Positions 21,169 through 31,040 of a stretch of DNA of 38,405 nucleotides are shown here, in pieces. This stretch comes from Desulfovibrio porci (GTDB taxonomy: Bacteria > Desulfobacterota > Desulfovibrionia > Desulfovibrionales > Desulfovibrionaceae): NCBI RefSeq assembly GCF_009696265.1, contig NZ_VUMH01000019.1, positions 1-38,405 on the forward strand, read 5' to 3'. Below the pieces are notes generated by a model. The model made no database searches. It saw only the letters and a program-made list of their open reading frames with translations, and had not been told where the DNA came from. Positions within the stretch are counted from its first letter, which is position 1. Every line of letters starts with the position of its first letter. Made by a program: the position numbers and the translations under genes.

Positions 21169-22949
21169 TAAAGCCGCTCCCGCGCCGCCTGCTCAGTTCC
21201 CTGGCGCGGTTCGGCCCCGGTGGCGGAGGAGGCGTTTTTCTGCCCCGCCTGCCGGTTTTTCCGGCGGTCGCTTTTGCGTTCCTCCTCTTCGCGCAGAACC
21301 CGGCGCAGAACCTTGCCCACGATGGTCTTGGGCAATTCCTCGCGAAATTCCACCAGGCGCGGCACCTTGTAGGCGGCCAGCTTGCTGCGGCACCAGGCGA
21401 CTATATCGGCCTTGCCCAGGCTTTCGCCGGGACAGGGCACGACATAGGCCTTGAGCACCTCCCCGCGCACGTCGTCGCTGATGCCCACGGTGACGGCCTC
21501 CACGATTTTGGGATGCTCCAGCAGCACCTCATCCACTTCGCGCGGGTAGACATTGTAGCCGCCCACAAGAACCATGTCTTTCTTACGGTCCACAATATAA
21601 AAATAGCCGTCCTCGTCCATGGTGGCCAGATCGCCGGTGTACAGCCAGCCGTTGCGCAGGGCGCTGGCCGTCTCGTCAGGCCGCCGCCAGTAGCCTTCCA
21701 TCACCTGGGGCCCCTGGATGACCAGCTCTCCCATCTTGCCGGGGGGCAGGGTCAGGGAGCCGCCTTCCATATCCACAATGCGGGCATCGGTGCCGGGCAG
21801 GGGCATGCCGATGGAATTTTCCTTCTGGCCCTGGCGGCCCAAGGGATTGATATGGGTGATGGGCGAAGCTTCCGTCAGGCCGTAGCCTTCCAGAATGGCC
21901 GCGCCGGTGACCTCCTGGAAGCGGCGGAAAATTTCGCGCGGCAGGGGAGCCGAGCCGGAAACGCAGATCTTGATGCTTTTCAGATCGTAGCGTGCCAGAT
22001 CCTTCTGCTGCAAAAGCGAGATGTAGACGGACGGAGCGCCCGGAAAGATCGTGGCTTTATGGCGGGTGATGACGCGCAGCACGTCCTGCGGCACATAGCG
22101 CGGCAGGGGCAGGCTGGTGGCGGCCAGGGCCATGGGAATGATCAGACCCGTTGTCAGGCCGTACACGTGAAAGAACGGCAACAGCGAAATGAAGGTGTGG
22201 TGCGTCTCGGCCGTGACGTTGATGATGTCCAGCACCTGGCGGCAGTTGGTGCCCAGATTGGCGTGGGTCAGGATGACGCCCTTGGGCTGGCCGGTGGTGC
22301 CGCCGGTATATTGCAGCATGACCGGGTCATGCGCCGGATCCGCAATGGGTTCCGTATGGCGTTGCGCGCCCTTGCAGAACGTTTTCCACTCAAAAACATT
22401 TTTGTTGTCGTAGGGAATGGACTCCCCGGACTGCCGGGCCTGCTTGAAGCGGTACAGCCAGTTCAGGGGAAAAGAGAGCGCGTCGCCCACGTTGGTGACA
22501 ATAAAGTTGCGCAACGGCAGGCGGTCGCGCAACGCGGCTACGCGCGGCCAGAGCAGATCCAGCAGGATCATGTGCTCCGCTCCGGAATCCTGCATGTTTT
22601 CCAGCAGCTCCTTTTCCATGTAGAGCGGATTGGTCATCACCACCACGGCCCCGGCCTTGATGACGCCCCAGAAGGCGATGACGGTCTGGGGCAGGTTGGG
22701 CAGCATGACGGCCACGCGCTGGCCCGGCTCAAGGCCCATGCGCCGGAGCGCCCCGGCAAAGAGTTCCGCCCGTTCGCGCAGGGTTTTGTAGGTGATGCGC
22801 GTGTTCTGGAAAATCAGGGCGTTACGGTTTGGATAGGCTTCCGCGGCCACGTCCAGCATGCTGTAGAGGGGCTTGTCCCAGATCTCCACAGTACGGGGCA
22901 CAAAATCCTCATAATGGGCGAACCAGGGCCGGTACAACTCAGTGTTCAT
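21168..22949 (-). CDS. fadD: Long-chain acyl-CoA synthetase (AMP-forming)
   Basis: 593 residues. Activates fatty acids with ATP and CoA, through an acyl-adenylate. The P-loop-like motif YTGGTTGQPKG is at about residues 212-222. The A5 motif is EGYGLTEASP, the A7/A8 region is LYTGDLATMDEDGYFYIVDRKKD, and the catalytic Lys lies in PKTIVGKVLRR near residue 550. The last 40 residues or so are a basic, low-complexity tail not needed for the fold. AGGA precedes ATG 22949. It lies between ispDF and dtd with minimal gaps. Confidence 0.9.
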   Translation of the reverse strand: MNTELYRPWFAHYEDFVPRTVEIWDKPLYSMLDVAAEAYPNRNALIFQNTRITYKTLRERAELFAGALRRMGLEPGQRVAVMLPNLPQTVIAFWGVIKAGAVVVMTNPLYMEKELLENMQDSGAEHMILLDLLWPRVAALRDRLPLRNFIVTNVGDALSFPLNWLYRFKQARQSGESIPYDNKNVFEWKTFCKGAQRHTEPIADPAHDPVMLQYTGGTTGQPKGVILTHANLGTNCRQVLDIINVTAETHHTFISLLPFFHVYGLTTGLIIPMALAATSLPLPRYVPQDVLRVITRHKATIFPGAPSVYISLLQQKDLARYDLKSIKICVSGSAPLPREIFRRFQEVTGAAILEGYGLTEASPITHINPLGRQGQKENSIGMPLPGTDARIVDMEGGSLTLPPGKMGELVIQGPQVMEGYWRRPDETASALRNGWLYTGDLATMDEDGYFYIVDRKKDMVLVGGYNVYPREVDEVLLEHPKIVEAVTVGISDDVRGEVLKAYVVPCPGESLGKADIVAWCRSKLAAYKVPRLVEFREELPKTIVGKVLRRVLREEEERKSDRRKNRQAGQKNASSATGAEPRQGTEQAARERL

Positions 22950-22967
22950 GGCGCATCCTTATGGAGA

Positions 22968-24212
22968 TCAGAGGTCCGGAGAAGGAATGGAAGTGGAAAA
23001 GGATGGCGCAGCGCCGGTCAGGGCGCTGACCACTGCATAGGCTTTGATGCCTTCGGCCCGGCCGGTAAAGCCCAGGCCTTCCTCGGTGGTGGCTTTGAGA
23101 TTGACGTGTGCTTTGTCCAGCCCCAGCAGGCGGGCCACATTTTTGCGTATTTCCTCACGGAAAGGCGACAGGCGCGGGGCCTGGGCCACGATGGTCAGGT
23201 CGGCATGGCAGAGCGTGACCCCGGCCCCGTACAGCATCTCCAACACCTGATCCAGCAATACGGCCGAGGAGATGCCCTCAAAACGGGCCTGATTGTCGGG
23301 AAAATGCCGGCCGATGTCGCCCAGACCGGCGCAGCCCAGCAGGGCGTCCATAAGCGCGTGCAGCAGCACGTCTCCGTCGGAATGGGCCACGACCTCCGGA
23401 CCGTCCGGAATGGGCACGCCGCCCAGTTTCAGGGGACGCCCCGGTCCGTAGCGATGCACATCGTACCCCATGCCGGTGCAGGGGCGCGGCATGGTCTGGC
23501 TCCCGGCCAGCAGGGCAAGATCTTCAGGATTGGTGATTTTCATGTTGGCAGCCTCGCCGGGCACAATATGAACGTCATGCCCCTGGGCTTCCATCAGAGC
23601 GGCGTCGTCGGTGACGGTCAGTCCCGCCTCCTGAGCATGCCGGTGGGCCTGGCGCAACAAGTTCAGGTCAAAACCCTGCGGCGTCTGCACCGCCGCCAAT
23701 CGGGCGCGGGGCAGGGTGGCCGTAACGAGTCCGTTATCCACCAGTTTGATGGTGTCCGTGACGGGCAGGCCGGGGACGACCGCGGAAGCGCCCCGGCGCA
23801 AGGCCTCACAGATGCGGCGCGTCAGGGCCGGGCTCAGAAAGGGCCGGGCCGCGTCGTGCACCAGCACATAGCGCGTTTCGCGCGGCAGGGCCGCCAGGCC
23901 CAGACGCACGGAATCCTGGCGCAATGCGCCGCCCGCCGTTGTGAGCCAGGGCAGCAGACCCAGGTCATCCCGGGCGTGCAGGGCGCGCAGAGTTTCCTCT
24001 TCCGCGGCGCAACGTTCCGGGGGAAAGACAAAAACGACGCCGTCCACAACGGCGCTGCGGCTCATGGTCCGCGCCGCGTGCCAGTACAGCGGGACGCCCC
24101 GCCAGCATAAAAACTGTTTGGACAGGCCGCCGATGGCGGCCGCCAGACGGCTGCCCCGTCCGGCGGCGAGAATCAGGGCCCAGATTTTTTCCGGCCGGGA
24201 ATTTTCAGGCAT
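22968..24212 (-). CDS. ispDF: Bifunctional IspD/IspF of the MEP isoprenoid pathway
   Basis: 414 residues. Two enzymes in one chain: IspD (CTP:2-C-methyl-D-erythritol-4-phosphate cytidylyltransferase) and IspF (cyclodiphosphate synthase). The IspD part starts LILAAGRGSRL (residues 13-23), with VLVHDAARPF and AAVQTPQGF. The IspF part starts at GMGYDVHRYG (about residue 247); the metal ligands D251, H253 and H285 are present, followed by HSDGDVLLHALMDALLG. Fused IspDF is common in delta- and epsilon-proteobacteria. Start ATG 24212 has AGAGG upstream and lies only 18 bases beyond the RNase P RNA end. Confidence 0.95.
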   Translation of the reverse strand: MPENSRPEKIWALILAAGRGSRLAAAIGGLSKQFLCWRGVPLYWHAARTMSRSAVVDGVVFVFPPERCAAEEETLRALHARDDLGLLPWLTTAGGALRQDSVRLGLAALPRETRYVLVHDAARPFLSPALTRRICEALRRGASAVVPGLPVTDTIKLVDNGLVTATLPRARLAAVQTPQGFDLNLLRQAHRHAQEAGLTVTDDAALMEAQGHDVHIVPGEAANMKITNPEDLALLAGSQTMPRPCTGMGYDVHRYGPGRPLKLGGVPIPDGPEVVAHSDGDVLLHALMDALLGCAGLGDIGRHFPDNQARFEGISSAVLLDQVLEMLYGAGVTLCHADLTIVAQAPRLSPFREEIRKNVARLLGLDKAHVNLKATTEEGLGFTGRAEGIKAYAVVSALTGAAPSFSTSIPSPDL

Positions 24213-24230
24213 GGCAAGCCTCTGACAACA

Positions 24231-24592
24231 AGCGGGAGCCGGACGATAAGCCGGGTTCTGTCATGCGGCAAGCCGCACGTGACCGTCATTCCTCTAGGAG
24301 CGCGGTTGCCCGCGCCCTCAAGCAACCTACCCGGAAGGCATGGGTCGGGCCGACCGCCTTCCCTATTTGGTCTTGCTCCAGACGGGGTATGCCGAGCATG
24401 CCGCGTCGCCGCGGCATCTGGTGGGCTCTTACCCCACCGTTTCACCCTTACCGCGCATGCGCGGCGGTTTGCTTTCTGTGGCGCTGTCCGAGGGTCGCCC
24501 CTCCTGGGTGTTACCCAGCGTCCTGCCCTGTGGAGCCCGGACTTTCCTCTCCGGGCCAAAGGCCCGCAGCGACGGTCTGTCCGGCTCCCGCG
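24231..24592 (-). ncRNA. rnpB: RNase P RNA, bacterial type A
   Basis: About 362 nt. RNA subunit of RNase P, which matures the 5' ends of tRNAs. Read leftward it contains the universal GAGGAAAGTCCGGGCTCC near the 5' end and the CR-type ACAGAAACCC-like 3' region ending in GACAGAACCCGGCTTAT. Helix P1 is a perfect 13-bp pairing of 24579-24591 with 24232-24244, which fixes both ends to within a few bases. No terminator separates it from ispDF, so the 3' end probably comes from processing of a longer transcript. Confidence 0.95.
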
Positions 24593-24664
24593 AGTTGGTC
24601 TGCGGAAGCTCCCGCCGCAATCGGAGGAGTTTCCGCAACTATTTGGGACATTTCAACTTTGAAA

Positions 24665-24835
24665 TGCTTTGAGGCCGTAAGCTAATCAGCTTTATGGTCT
24701 GTTAACACTATAGAATTTTTGTTTGCCTGCAAGGAAGATAAGCCTGCTTTGAGGGAGTGTACTCTTCTGGTACTCAACCGAAAAAGCAGGTAAAATCTGA
24801 CGCGGCAGGTGGATAAAAAGGCATAATGTTAACCT
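24665..24835. other. Intergenic region with nested inverted repeats
   Basis: No gene. CCTGCTTT (from about 24752) pairs with AAAGCAGG (ending at about 24790), with a shorter inner pairing around GTAC. A second long-armed pair, GGCAGGT with ACCTGCC, lies at about 24802-24839, next to the zinc-ribbon gene stop. These could terminate the leftward zinc-ribbon transcript, or carry rnpB promoter or processing signals. I could not pick a convincing promoter. Confidence 0.4.
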
Positions 24836-24838
24836 GCC

Positions 24839-25615
24839 CTAGTCCGTCAGCGGCACCGGCTTGGGAACCGGAGCGGATTCTTCCGGCAGACTGAAATGCT
24901 CGCACCAGAAGATCAGGCGCTGGCAGTTGGGGCAGCTCAGGATCTGCTGGCCGCGCTGCAATTCAATGAAGGATTGCGGCGGCACCGCGATATTGCAGCC
25001 GGAGCAGACGCCGTCTTTGACGGCCACTATGACCGGATGCTCCAGGCGCACGCGGATGAATTCGTAGCGCATGAACACGGGCTGGGGAATGGCTTTGCTG
25101 ACCTGGGCGCGCTTCCGGCTCAGACTTTCCAGATTGGCCTTGGCCTTCTGGATCTTTTCTTCCAGACCTTCACGTTTAACTTCAAGTTCGGCCTTGAGGG
25201 CGGAGTGATCCCGGTCGATTTCGGCCAGCGTGTCGTTCTGCAACTGCAATTCTTCCATGAGAGTCATCTTTTCTTCCTCACGGGAGCGATTGACTTTCTC
25301 CATGCTGTCCATCTCACGCATCATGGCGTGATATTCGCGGGTATTGCCCACCTGCATGAGCTTGTTTTTGCTCTTCTTGATTCTGGCGGAATCGTCGTCG
25401 ATCTCCAGAGAAAGGCGCTTTTGCTGTTCCTGAAGATGCGCCAGTTTGTCCAGAACGCGATTGCGCTGGGCCTCGGCGGCTTCAAAGCGCTGTTCCAGAT
25501 CTTCAAGGTCACGGGGCGCGCGCTCCAGTTCCTGCTTGACCGCGAAGATGGCATCGTCCACCTTCTGCAGTTCCACCAACTGCTTTATCTGATCCAAGTA
25601 AACGGCATTGCTCAT
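24839..25615 (-). CDS. Zinc-ribbon coiled-coil protein (zf-RING_7/DUF164 type)
   Basis: 258 residues. A long antiparallel coiled coil (about residues 10-185, rich in Glu, Lys, Leu and Gln) is followed by a C-terminal four-cysteine zinc ribbon: CSGC then CPNC, about 30 residues apart. The family is widespread next to nif3-type genes, and its job is not settled; nucleic acid binding is suspected. It starts at ATG 25615, 17 bases after the Nif3 gene stop, with AGGAG upstream, so the two are cotranscribed. The stop at 24839 is followed by the structured intergenic region ahead of rnpB. Confidence 0.85.
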   Translation of the reverse strand: MSNAVYLDQIKQLVELQKVDDAIFAVKQELERAPRDLEDLEQRFEAAEAQRNRVLDKLAHLQEQQKRLSLEIDDDSARIKKSKNKLMQVGNTREYHAMMREMDSMEKVNRSREEEKMTLMEELQLQNDTLAEIDRDHSALKAELEVKREGLEEKIQKAKANLESLSRKRAQVSKAIPQPVFMRYEFIRVRLEHPVIVAVKDGVCSGCNIAVPPQSFIELQRGQQILSCPNCQRLIFWCEHFSLPEESAPVPKPVPLTD

Positions 25616-25631
25616 ATAATCCTCCTGGGAG

Positions 25632-26426
25632 TCATGACAAAAGGGCGGGGCGCAACGGCGAAGCCGAAGGCACGAAGACGATATTCAGGCCGTCGAGCCG
25701 TTGGGCCAGCAGCCGGCTCATGCGGCGCATCATTTCTTCCTCCAGGCTGTGGTGTCCCACATCCAGCAGGCAGATTTCGGCCTCCAGCGCCGTGTGGTAT
25801 TTAACGTCGCCGGTGATGAAAAGCTGTGCGCCGGACGCGCGGGCTTCCCGCAGCAGGGAAGAGCCTGAGCCGGTGCAGTAGGCCAGGCGGGAGATTTTTT
25901 CCGGCATGGGGCCGCAGACCGTGGCTGTGGACAGTTCGATATGGCGGGCCAGACCGGACGTGATCTGCGCCAGGCTCAGAGGCGTCGGCAGATCCCCGGC
26001 CAGACCGAAGCCCAGCGGCAGCGCGGCCTCGACCGGCGGCGGAGCCGTGGGGTCCAGCACCGCCAGGTTGCGCAGCTCCAGTTCGCGCGCCAGCCAGCTG
26101 GCCGGGCCGTCGGCATTGACGTCCAGCGAGGTATGGGCGGCGTAAAGCGGCACGTCAGCGGCGAACAGCAGGCGCAAAACCTCATGGTAAGCATCCAGAC
26201 GTCGGGGCAGGGCGGGCTTGAGCGCCAAAGGGTGGTGGCTCAGAATGCATTGCGCTCCCAACTCCAGGGCCTGACGCACCGAGGCGGGCGTGGGGTCCAG
26301 ACAGACGGCCAGAACCTCAATCTCGCTTCTGTGCGCGGCTACCTGCAGCCCGGACAGATCCCAGGGCGCGGCGGCCTCCAGAGGTGCGATTTTTTCAATG
26401 GCGCTAAATATTTCAGGGAGTTGCAT
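25632..26426 (-). CDS. Nif3-family (YbgI/GTP cyclohydrolase 1 type 2-like) metal-binding protein
   Basis: 264 residues. Nif3 proteins form ring-shaped hexamers with a dinuclear metal site; the cellular function is not firmly known. The metal ligands are visible in LSHHPL (His-His), in YAAHTSLD (His and Asp), and near the C-terminus in DVGHHSLEEE (His and Glu). The N-terminal WDLSGLQV matches the family's WDNxGLQ. ATG 26426 is preferred, with GAGGG 9 bases upstream; a longer frame from 26453 would start inside a terminator hairpin. It is followed directly by the zinc-ribbon gene, a pairing seen in many bacteria. Confidence 0.9.
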   Translation of the reverse strand: MQLPEIFSAIEKIAPLEAAAPWDLSGLQVAAHRSEIEVLAVCLDPTPASVRQALELGAQCILSHHPLALKPALPRRLDAYHEVLRLLFAADVPLYAAHTSLDVNADGPASWLARELELRNLAVLDPTAPPPVEAALPLGFGLAGDLPTPLSLAQITSGLARHIELSTATVCGPMPEKISRLAYCTGSGSSLLREARASGAQLFITGDVKYHTALEAEICLLDVGHHSLEEEMMRRMSRLLAQRLDGLNIVFVPSASPLRPALLS

Positions 26427-26442
26427 TGATATTGCCCTCAAT

Positions 26443-26483
26443 AAAAAAGGCACTTTCTTGCAGGGAGGCAGAGAAAGCGCCTT
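26443..26483 (-). terminator. Intrinsic terminator in the nif3 leader
   Basis: Read leftward: 12 paired positions with one A-C mismatch (26472-26483 with 26447-26458), then six T (26443-26448). It ends only 17 bases before the nif3 start codon, so it must be bypassed for nif3 to be expressed from the upstream promoter. Confidence 0.8.
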
Positions 26484-26490
26484 GAAAAAT

Positions 26491-26604
26491 CATCCGGCGT
26501 GAAAAAGGAAAGCAAAACGTGCAGCAAGCTTGTACATACCTTGTCTGACGCGCGCGGTTTGACGCCGCGCGGCTGTAATGCCGTTACGCCGATGCTGTAC
26601 TTAA
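26491..26604 (-). ncRNA. Folded leader or small RNA upstream of nif3
   Basis: Between the promoter (26612-26640) and the terminator there is a compact RNA. A closing stem pairs 26586-26594 (CATCGGCGT) with 26491-26500 (ACGCCGGATG, one bulge). It encloses three hairpins: CGGC/GCCG at 26570-26583, GCGCGG/CCGCGC at 26552-26570, and CAAG/CTTG at 26525-26543. Such a multi-branch aptamer-like fold followed by a terminator is typical of riboswitches. I recognise no known class. A free small RNA of about 160 nt is the alternative. Confidence 0.45.
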
Positions 26605-26611
26605 TCTAAAC

Positions 26612-26640
26612 AAATTAACCGCAAAACCGGCCCTTGTCAA
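26612..26640 (-). promoter_or_regulatory. Sigma-70-type promoter of the nif3 leader
   Basis: Read leftward: TTGACA (26635-26640), a 17-base spacer, then TAATTT (26612-26617). The -35 is perfect and the -10 matches at 4 of 6. It lies just beyond the purQ-like gene stop. Confidence 0.7.
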
Positions 26641-26691
26641 GGTGGCGTCGCTCCGGCGTTGAACTCAGGGCGAGCCACGCGGACTTTCCCT

Positions 26692-27501
26692 CTATTGGCC
26701 GCGCAGGTAGCGCACGGCATTAACAAAAAGCAGGGTTCCCGGCGGGTCCAGTTCGCCCCTGGTCCAGGCGGGATGATTGGTCACATGATGGAAGGCTTCG
26801 GGGTGGGGCATGAGACCCAGCACGCGGCCCGTGGGGTCCGTAAGACCGGCAATGGCCAACGGCGAACCATTGGGATTAAGGGGATATTCCTGCGTAGGAG
26901 CGCCGCTTTCCGGATCGGCGTACTGCAGGGCGATGAGCTGTTCGGCCTCAATACGGCGCAGGCATTCCGCGTCACGGGGGACGAGCTTGCCTTCGCCGTG
27001 GCGCACGGGCATGGCCAGCAGGGGCAGGCCCTTGGTGAAGACGCAGGGACTGTCGGGATTGGGCAGCAGATGCACCCAACGGTCTTCAAAGCGCGCGGAG
27101 TCGTTGTGCCCCAGAGATGCCTGACGCTCAAAGCGGACTCCGCCCAGAGAAGGCAGCACGCCCAGCTTGACCAGCAGCTGAAAGCCGTTGCAGATGCCGA
27201 GGATCAGCTTGCCCTGATCCAGAAAATCCCGCAGGCTTTGCAGCAGCGGCGTGCCCGCCGCGTCTTTCAGATAGCGCCAGCGCATGGCCGCCGTCTGAGC
27301 CGCGCCCAGATCGTCGCCGTCCAGAAAGCCGCCCGGAAAAATCAGGAAGTGGTAGTCCGCAAGACGCACGTCGCCCGCCACCAGATCGGAGAAATGCACC
27401 ACGTCGGCCCTGTCGGAACCGGCCAGGCGGGCCGTGTGCGCGGTTTCCAGATGCGAATTGGTGCCGTAGCCGGTGATAACCAGTGTGTTGACCGTAACCA
27501 T
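26692..27501 (-). CDS. purQ: PurQ-like phosphoribosylformylglycinamidine synthase, glutaminase subunit
   Basis: 269 residues. Class I glutamine amidotransferase that would deliver ammonia for the fourth step of purine synthesis. The catalytic triad is visible: nucleophile C104 in GICNGFQLL, with H233 and E235 in MPHPEAF. PGGFLDGDD near residue 56 is typical of the PurQ/PurL glutaminase. It is longer than the small Bacillus-type PurQ (about 225) and resembles the glutaminase domain of long PurL. No purL or purS is in the window. ATG 27501 is preceded by AGGAGG at about 11 bases. The frame is open to 27681, but that extension overlaps the promoter region. Confidence 0.85.
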   Translation of the reverse strand: MVTVNTLVITGYGTNSHLETAHTARLAGSDRADVVHFSDLVAGDVRLADYHFLIFPGGFLDGDDLGAAQTAAMRWRYLKDAAGTPLLQSLRDFLDQGKLILGICNGFQLLVKLGVLPSLGGVRFERQASLGHNDSARFEDRWVHLLPNPDSPCVFTKGLPLLAMPVRHGEGKLVPRDAECLRRIEAEQLIALQYADPESGAPTQEYPLNPNGSPLAIAGLTDPTGRVLGLMPHPEAFHHVTNHPAWTRGELDPPGTLLFVNAVRYLRGQ

Positions 27502-27595
27502 GCGGGAGGAGCCTCCTTGGAGCAGCCTGCGAGACGCCCGATCCGGGCAAACGCCCCTGCCACAAGGTGGGGCGTGTGCTGAAAAAGGGAAAATT

Positions 27596-29348
<1,753 letters not shown>

Positions 29349-29373
29349 GCATGGGATTTTACCCGGTTTGAAG

Positions 29374-29410
29374 CGCGAAAAAGGGAGGCATTCCGCCTCC
29401 CTTTTTCGCG
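29374..29410 (+). terminator. Terminator after pyrG
   Basis: Perfect 16-bp stem, CGCGAAAAAGGGAGGC with its exact complement, around a 5-base loop. The T-run lies within the right arm. It isolates pyrG from rpoN. Confidence 0.85.
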
Positions 29411-29510
29411 TACTTGGGGCGGCGCCTTGGCGGCTGGGGAAAAACAGCGGGGCGCGCCTATTCCCTGCTTACACCCGCAGACTTCGGCTATTGCATAATT
29501 TTTCAGCGTA

Positions 29511-29526
29511 TGGCACAATTCTTGTA
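29511..29526 (+). promoter_or_regulatory. Sigma-54-like or sigma-70 promoter of rpoN
   Basis: TGGCACAATTCTTGTA keeps GG and GT separated by 10 bases and the TGGCAC/TTG blocks of an RpoN promoter, with GT in place of GC at -12. The same stretch overlaps a possible sigma-70 pair: TTGCAT (29491-29496), 17 bases, CACAAT (29514-29519). Only one may be real. Confidence 0.45.
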
Positions 29527-29576
29527 AATAAGAAATCCGTTCAGACGTTTCATCTCTTCAGCGTAAAAGAGCAGGC

Positions 29577-31004
29577 ATGGCACTGGAACTTCGTCAGCAA
29601 TTGAAATTGGCCCAGCAGCTGGTTATGACGCCGCAACTGCAGCAGGCCATCAAACTACTTCAGCTTTCGCGCCTGGAGCTGCTGGAAACCGTGCAGCAGG
29701 AGATGCTGGACAATCCTTTTCTTGAAGAGTCTTCCGGTGATGACGCTGTCGATCCGGCCGCGCAGAGCGAGCGCCGGGACGGCGTTGAAGAGGAAGTCTA
29801 TGACAAGGAATTGGCCAAGGACGCCTCGTGGGAGGATTACCTCGGCGAGTTCGCCAGTACCCCCCGACTGGTGCAGCCGCGCGAGTTTGAAGCGGCGGAA
29901 GAAATTTCTCCTCTGGAAGCCCGCTACGCCGCCAAGCCCACCCTGGAAGGTCATCTGCTCTGGCAGTTGCGCCTCTCCACTCTGACCGACGCGCAGAAGG
30001 AAATCGGCGAGGTCATTATCGGCAATCTGGCTTCTTCCGGCTATTTGCAGGCCACGCTGGAAGAAATCGCGGAGATGACCATGTCCACGCCCGACGAGGT
30101 GCGGACCGTGCTGGAGCGGGTGCAGTTTTTCGATCCTATCGGCGTGGCCGCGCGTGATGCGCGCGAGTGCTTGCTGATCCAGCTGAAAAGCCTGAATTAC
30201 GATCGCGATCCCATTTTGCTGGAGCTGGTCCAATCCCACCTGGAGGATCTGGAAGCTAAGCGCTACAAGCCGCTGTTGCGCAAGTTCAAGCTGGATATGG
30301 AGGAACTCAAGGAATATCTGGACATCATCCAGAGCCTTGACCCGCTGCCCGGCGCGAGTTTCGGCGGCGGCGAACCCACCTACGTGAGTCCGGACGTCTT
30401 TGTCTACAAGATGGGCGCTGAATTCATCATTCTGCTCAATGAGGACGGGCTGCCGCAATTGCAGCTCTCCTCGCTCTGCCACATGGACATGGGGCCCTCC
30501 TCGGACAAGGAAAAGGAATACTGCGCGGAAAAAATGCGCTCGGCTTCCTGGCTGATCAAGAGCCTGTATCAGCGCCAACGCACGCTGTACAAGGTGGTGG
30601 AGAGCATTGTGCGCCATCAGCAGCCCTTTTTCGAAGACGGCGTCACCAAGCTGGCTCCGTTGATCCTGAAGGACATCGCCGACGACATCGGCATGCATGA
30701 ATCCACGGTCAGCCGGATCACCACTAATAAATATGTAGCCACACCCCACGGGATTTTCGAACTGAAGTTTTTCTTCAACAGCGGTCTTGAGCTGGATGAC
30801 GGCAGTCAGGTCGGTTCGGAAAGCGTCAAGGCCCTGATCAAGAAATTCATCGCCGATGAGGACCCCAAGGCTCCTCTGAGCGACGAACGCATCGGCGAGA
30901 TGCTCAAGGACCGCCTGAAAGTGAATATCGCTCGGCGTACGGTGGCCAAATACCGTACGGCGCTGGACATTCCCTCGTCATCACGGCGCAAGGAGCACTT
31001 CTGA
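29577..31004 (+). CDS. rpoN: RNA polymerase sigma-54 factor
   Basis: 475 residues. Alternative sigma factor that reads -24/-12 promoters and needs AAA+ activators. Region I (glutamine- and leucine-rich, from MALELRQQLKLAQQLVMTPQ) binds the activator. The core-binding region follows, then the helix-turn-helix (MHESTVSRITTNKYVATPHG), and the RpoN box ARRTVAKYR at 452-460. ATG 29577 has a weak GAGCAGG site. It leads a group with hpf, rapZ and PTS genes, as in many proteobacteria. Its likely targets in this window are the flagellin and fliK promoters. Confidence 0.96.
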   Translation: MALELRQQLKLAQQLVMTPQLQQAIKLLQLSRLELLETVQQEMLDNPFLEESSGDDAVDPAAQSERRDGVEEEVYDKELAKDASWEDYLGEFASTPRLVQPREFEAAEEISPLEARYAAKPTLEGHLLWQLRLSTLTDAQKEIGEVIIGNLASSGYLQATLEEIAEMTMSTPDEVRTVLERVQFFDPIGVAARDARECLLIQLKSLNYDRDPILLELVQSHLEDLEAKRYKPLLRKFKLDMEELKEYLDIIQSLDPLPGASFGGGEPTYVSPDVFVYKMGAEFIILLNEDGLPQLQLSSLCHMDMGPSSDKEKEYCAEKMRSASWLIKSLYQRQRTLYKVVESIVRHQQPFFEDGVTKLAPLILKDIADDIGMHESTVSRITTNKYVATPHGIFELKFFFNSGLELDDGSQVGSESVKALIKKFIADEDPKAPLSDERIGEMLKDRLKVNIARRTVAKYRTALDIPSSSRRKEHF

Positions 31005-31040
31005 TCCCGCAGCGGTGCTTTGCAATCCCAAGGAGGAAAC

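Noticed and set aside
21513..24110. 865-codon open frame on the plus strand opposite fadD and ispDF
   Set aside because: Antisense shadow of two clearly identified genes in GC-rich DNA; low-complexity Gln/Gly/His/Arg-rich product without family features.
24740..24840. CRISPR-like repeats near rnpB
   Set aside because: Only two or three short inverted arms, no regular spacers; better read as hairpins. No CRISPR array was seen anywhere in the window.
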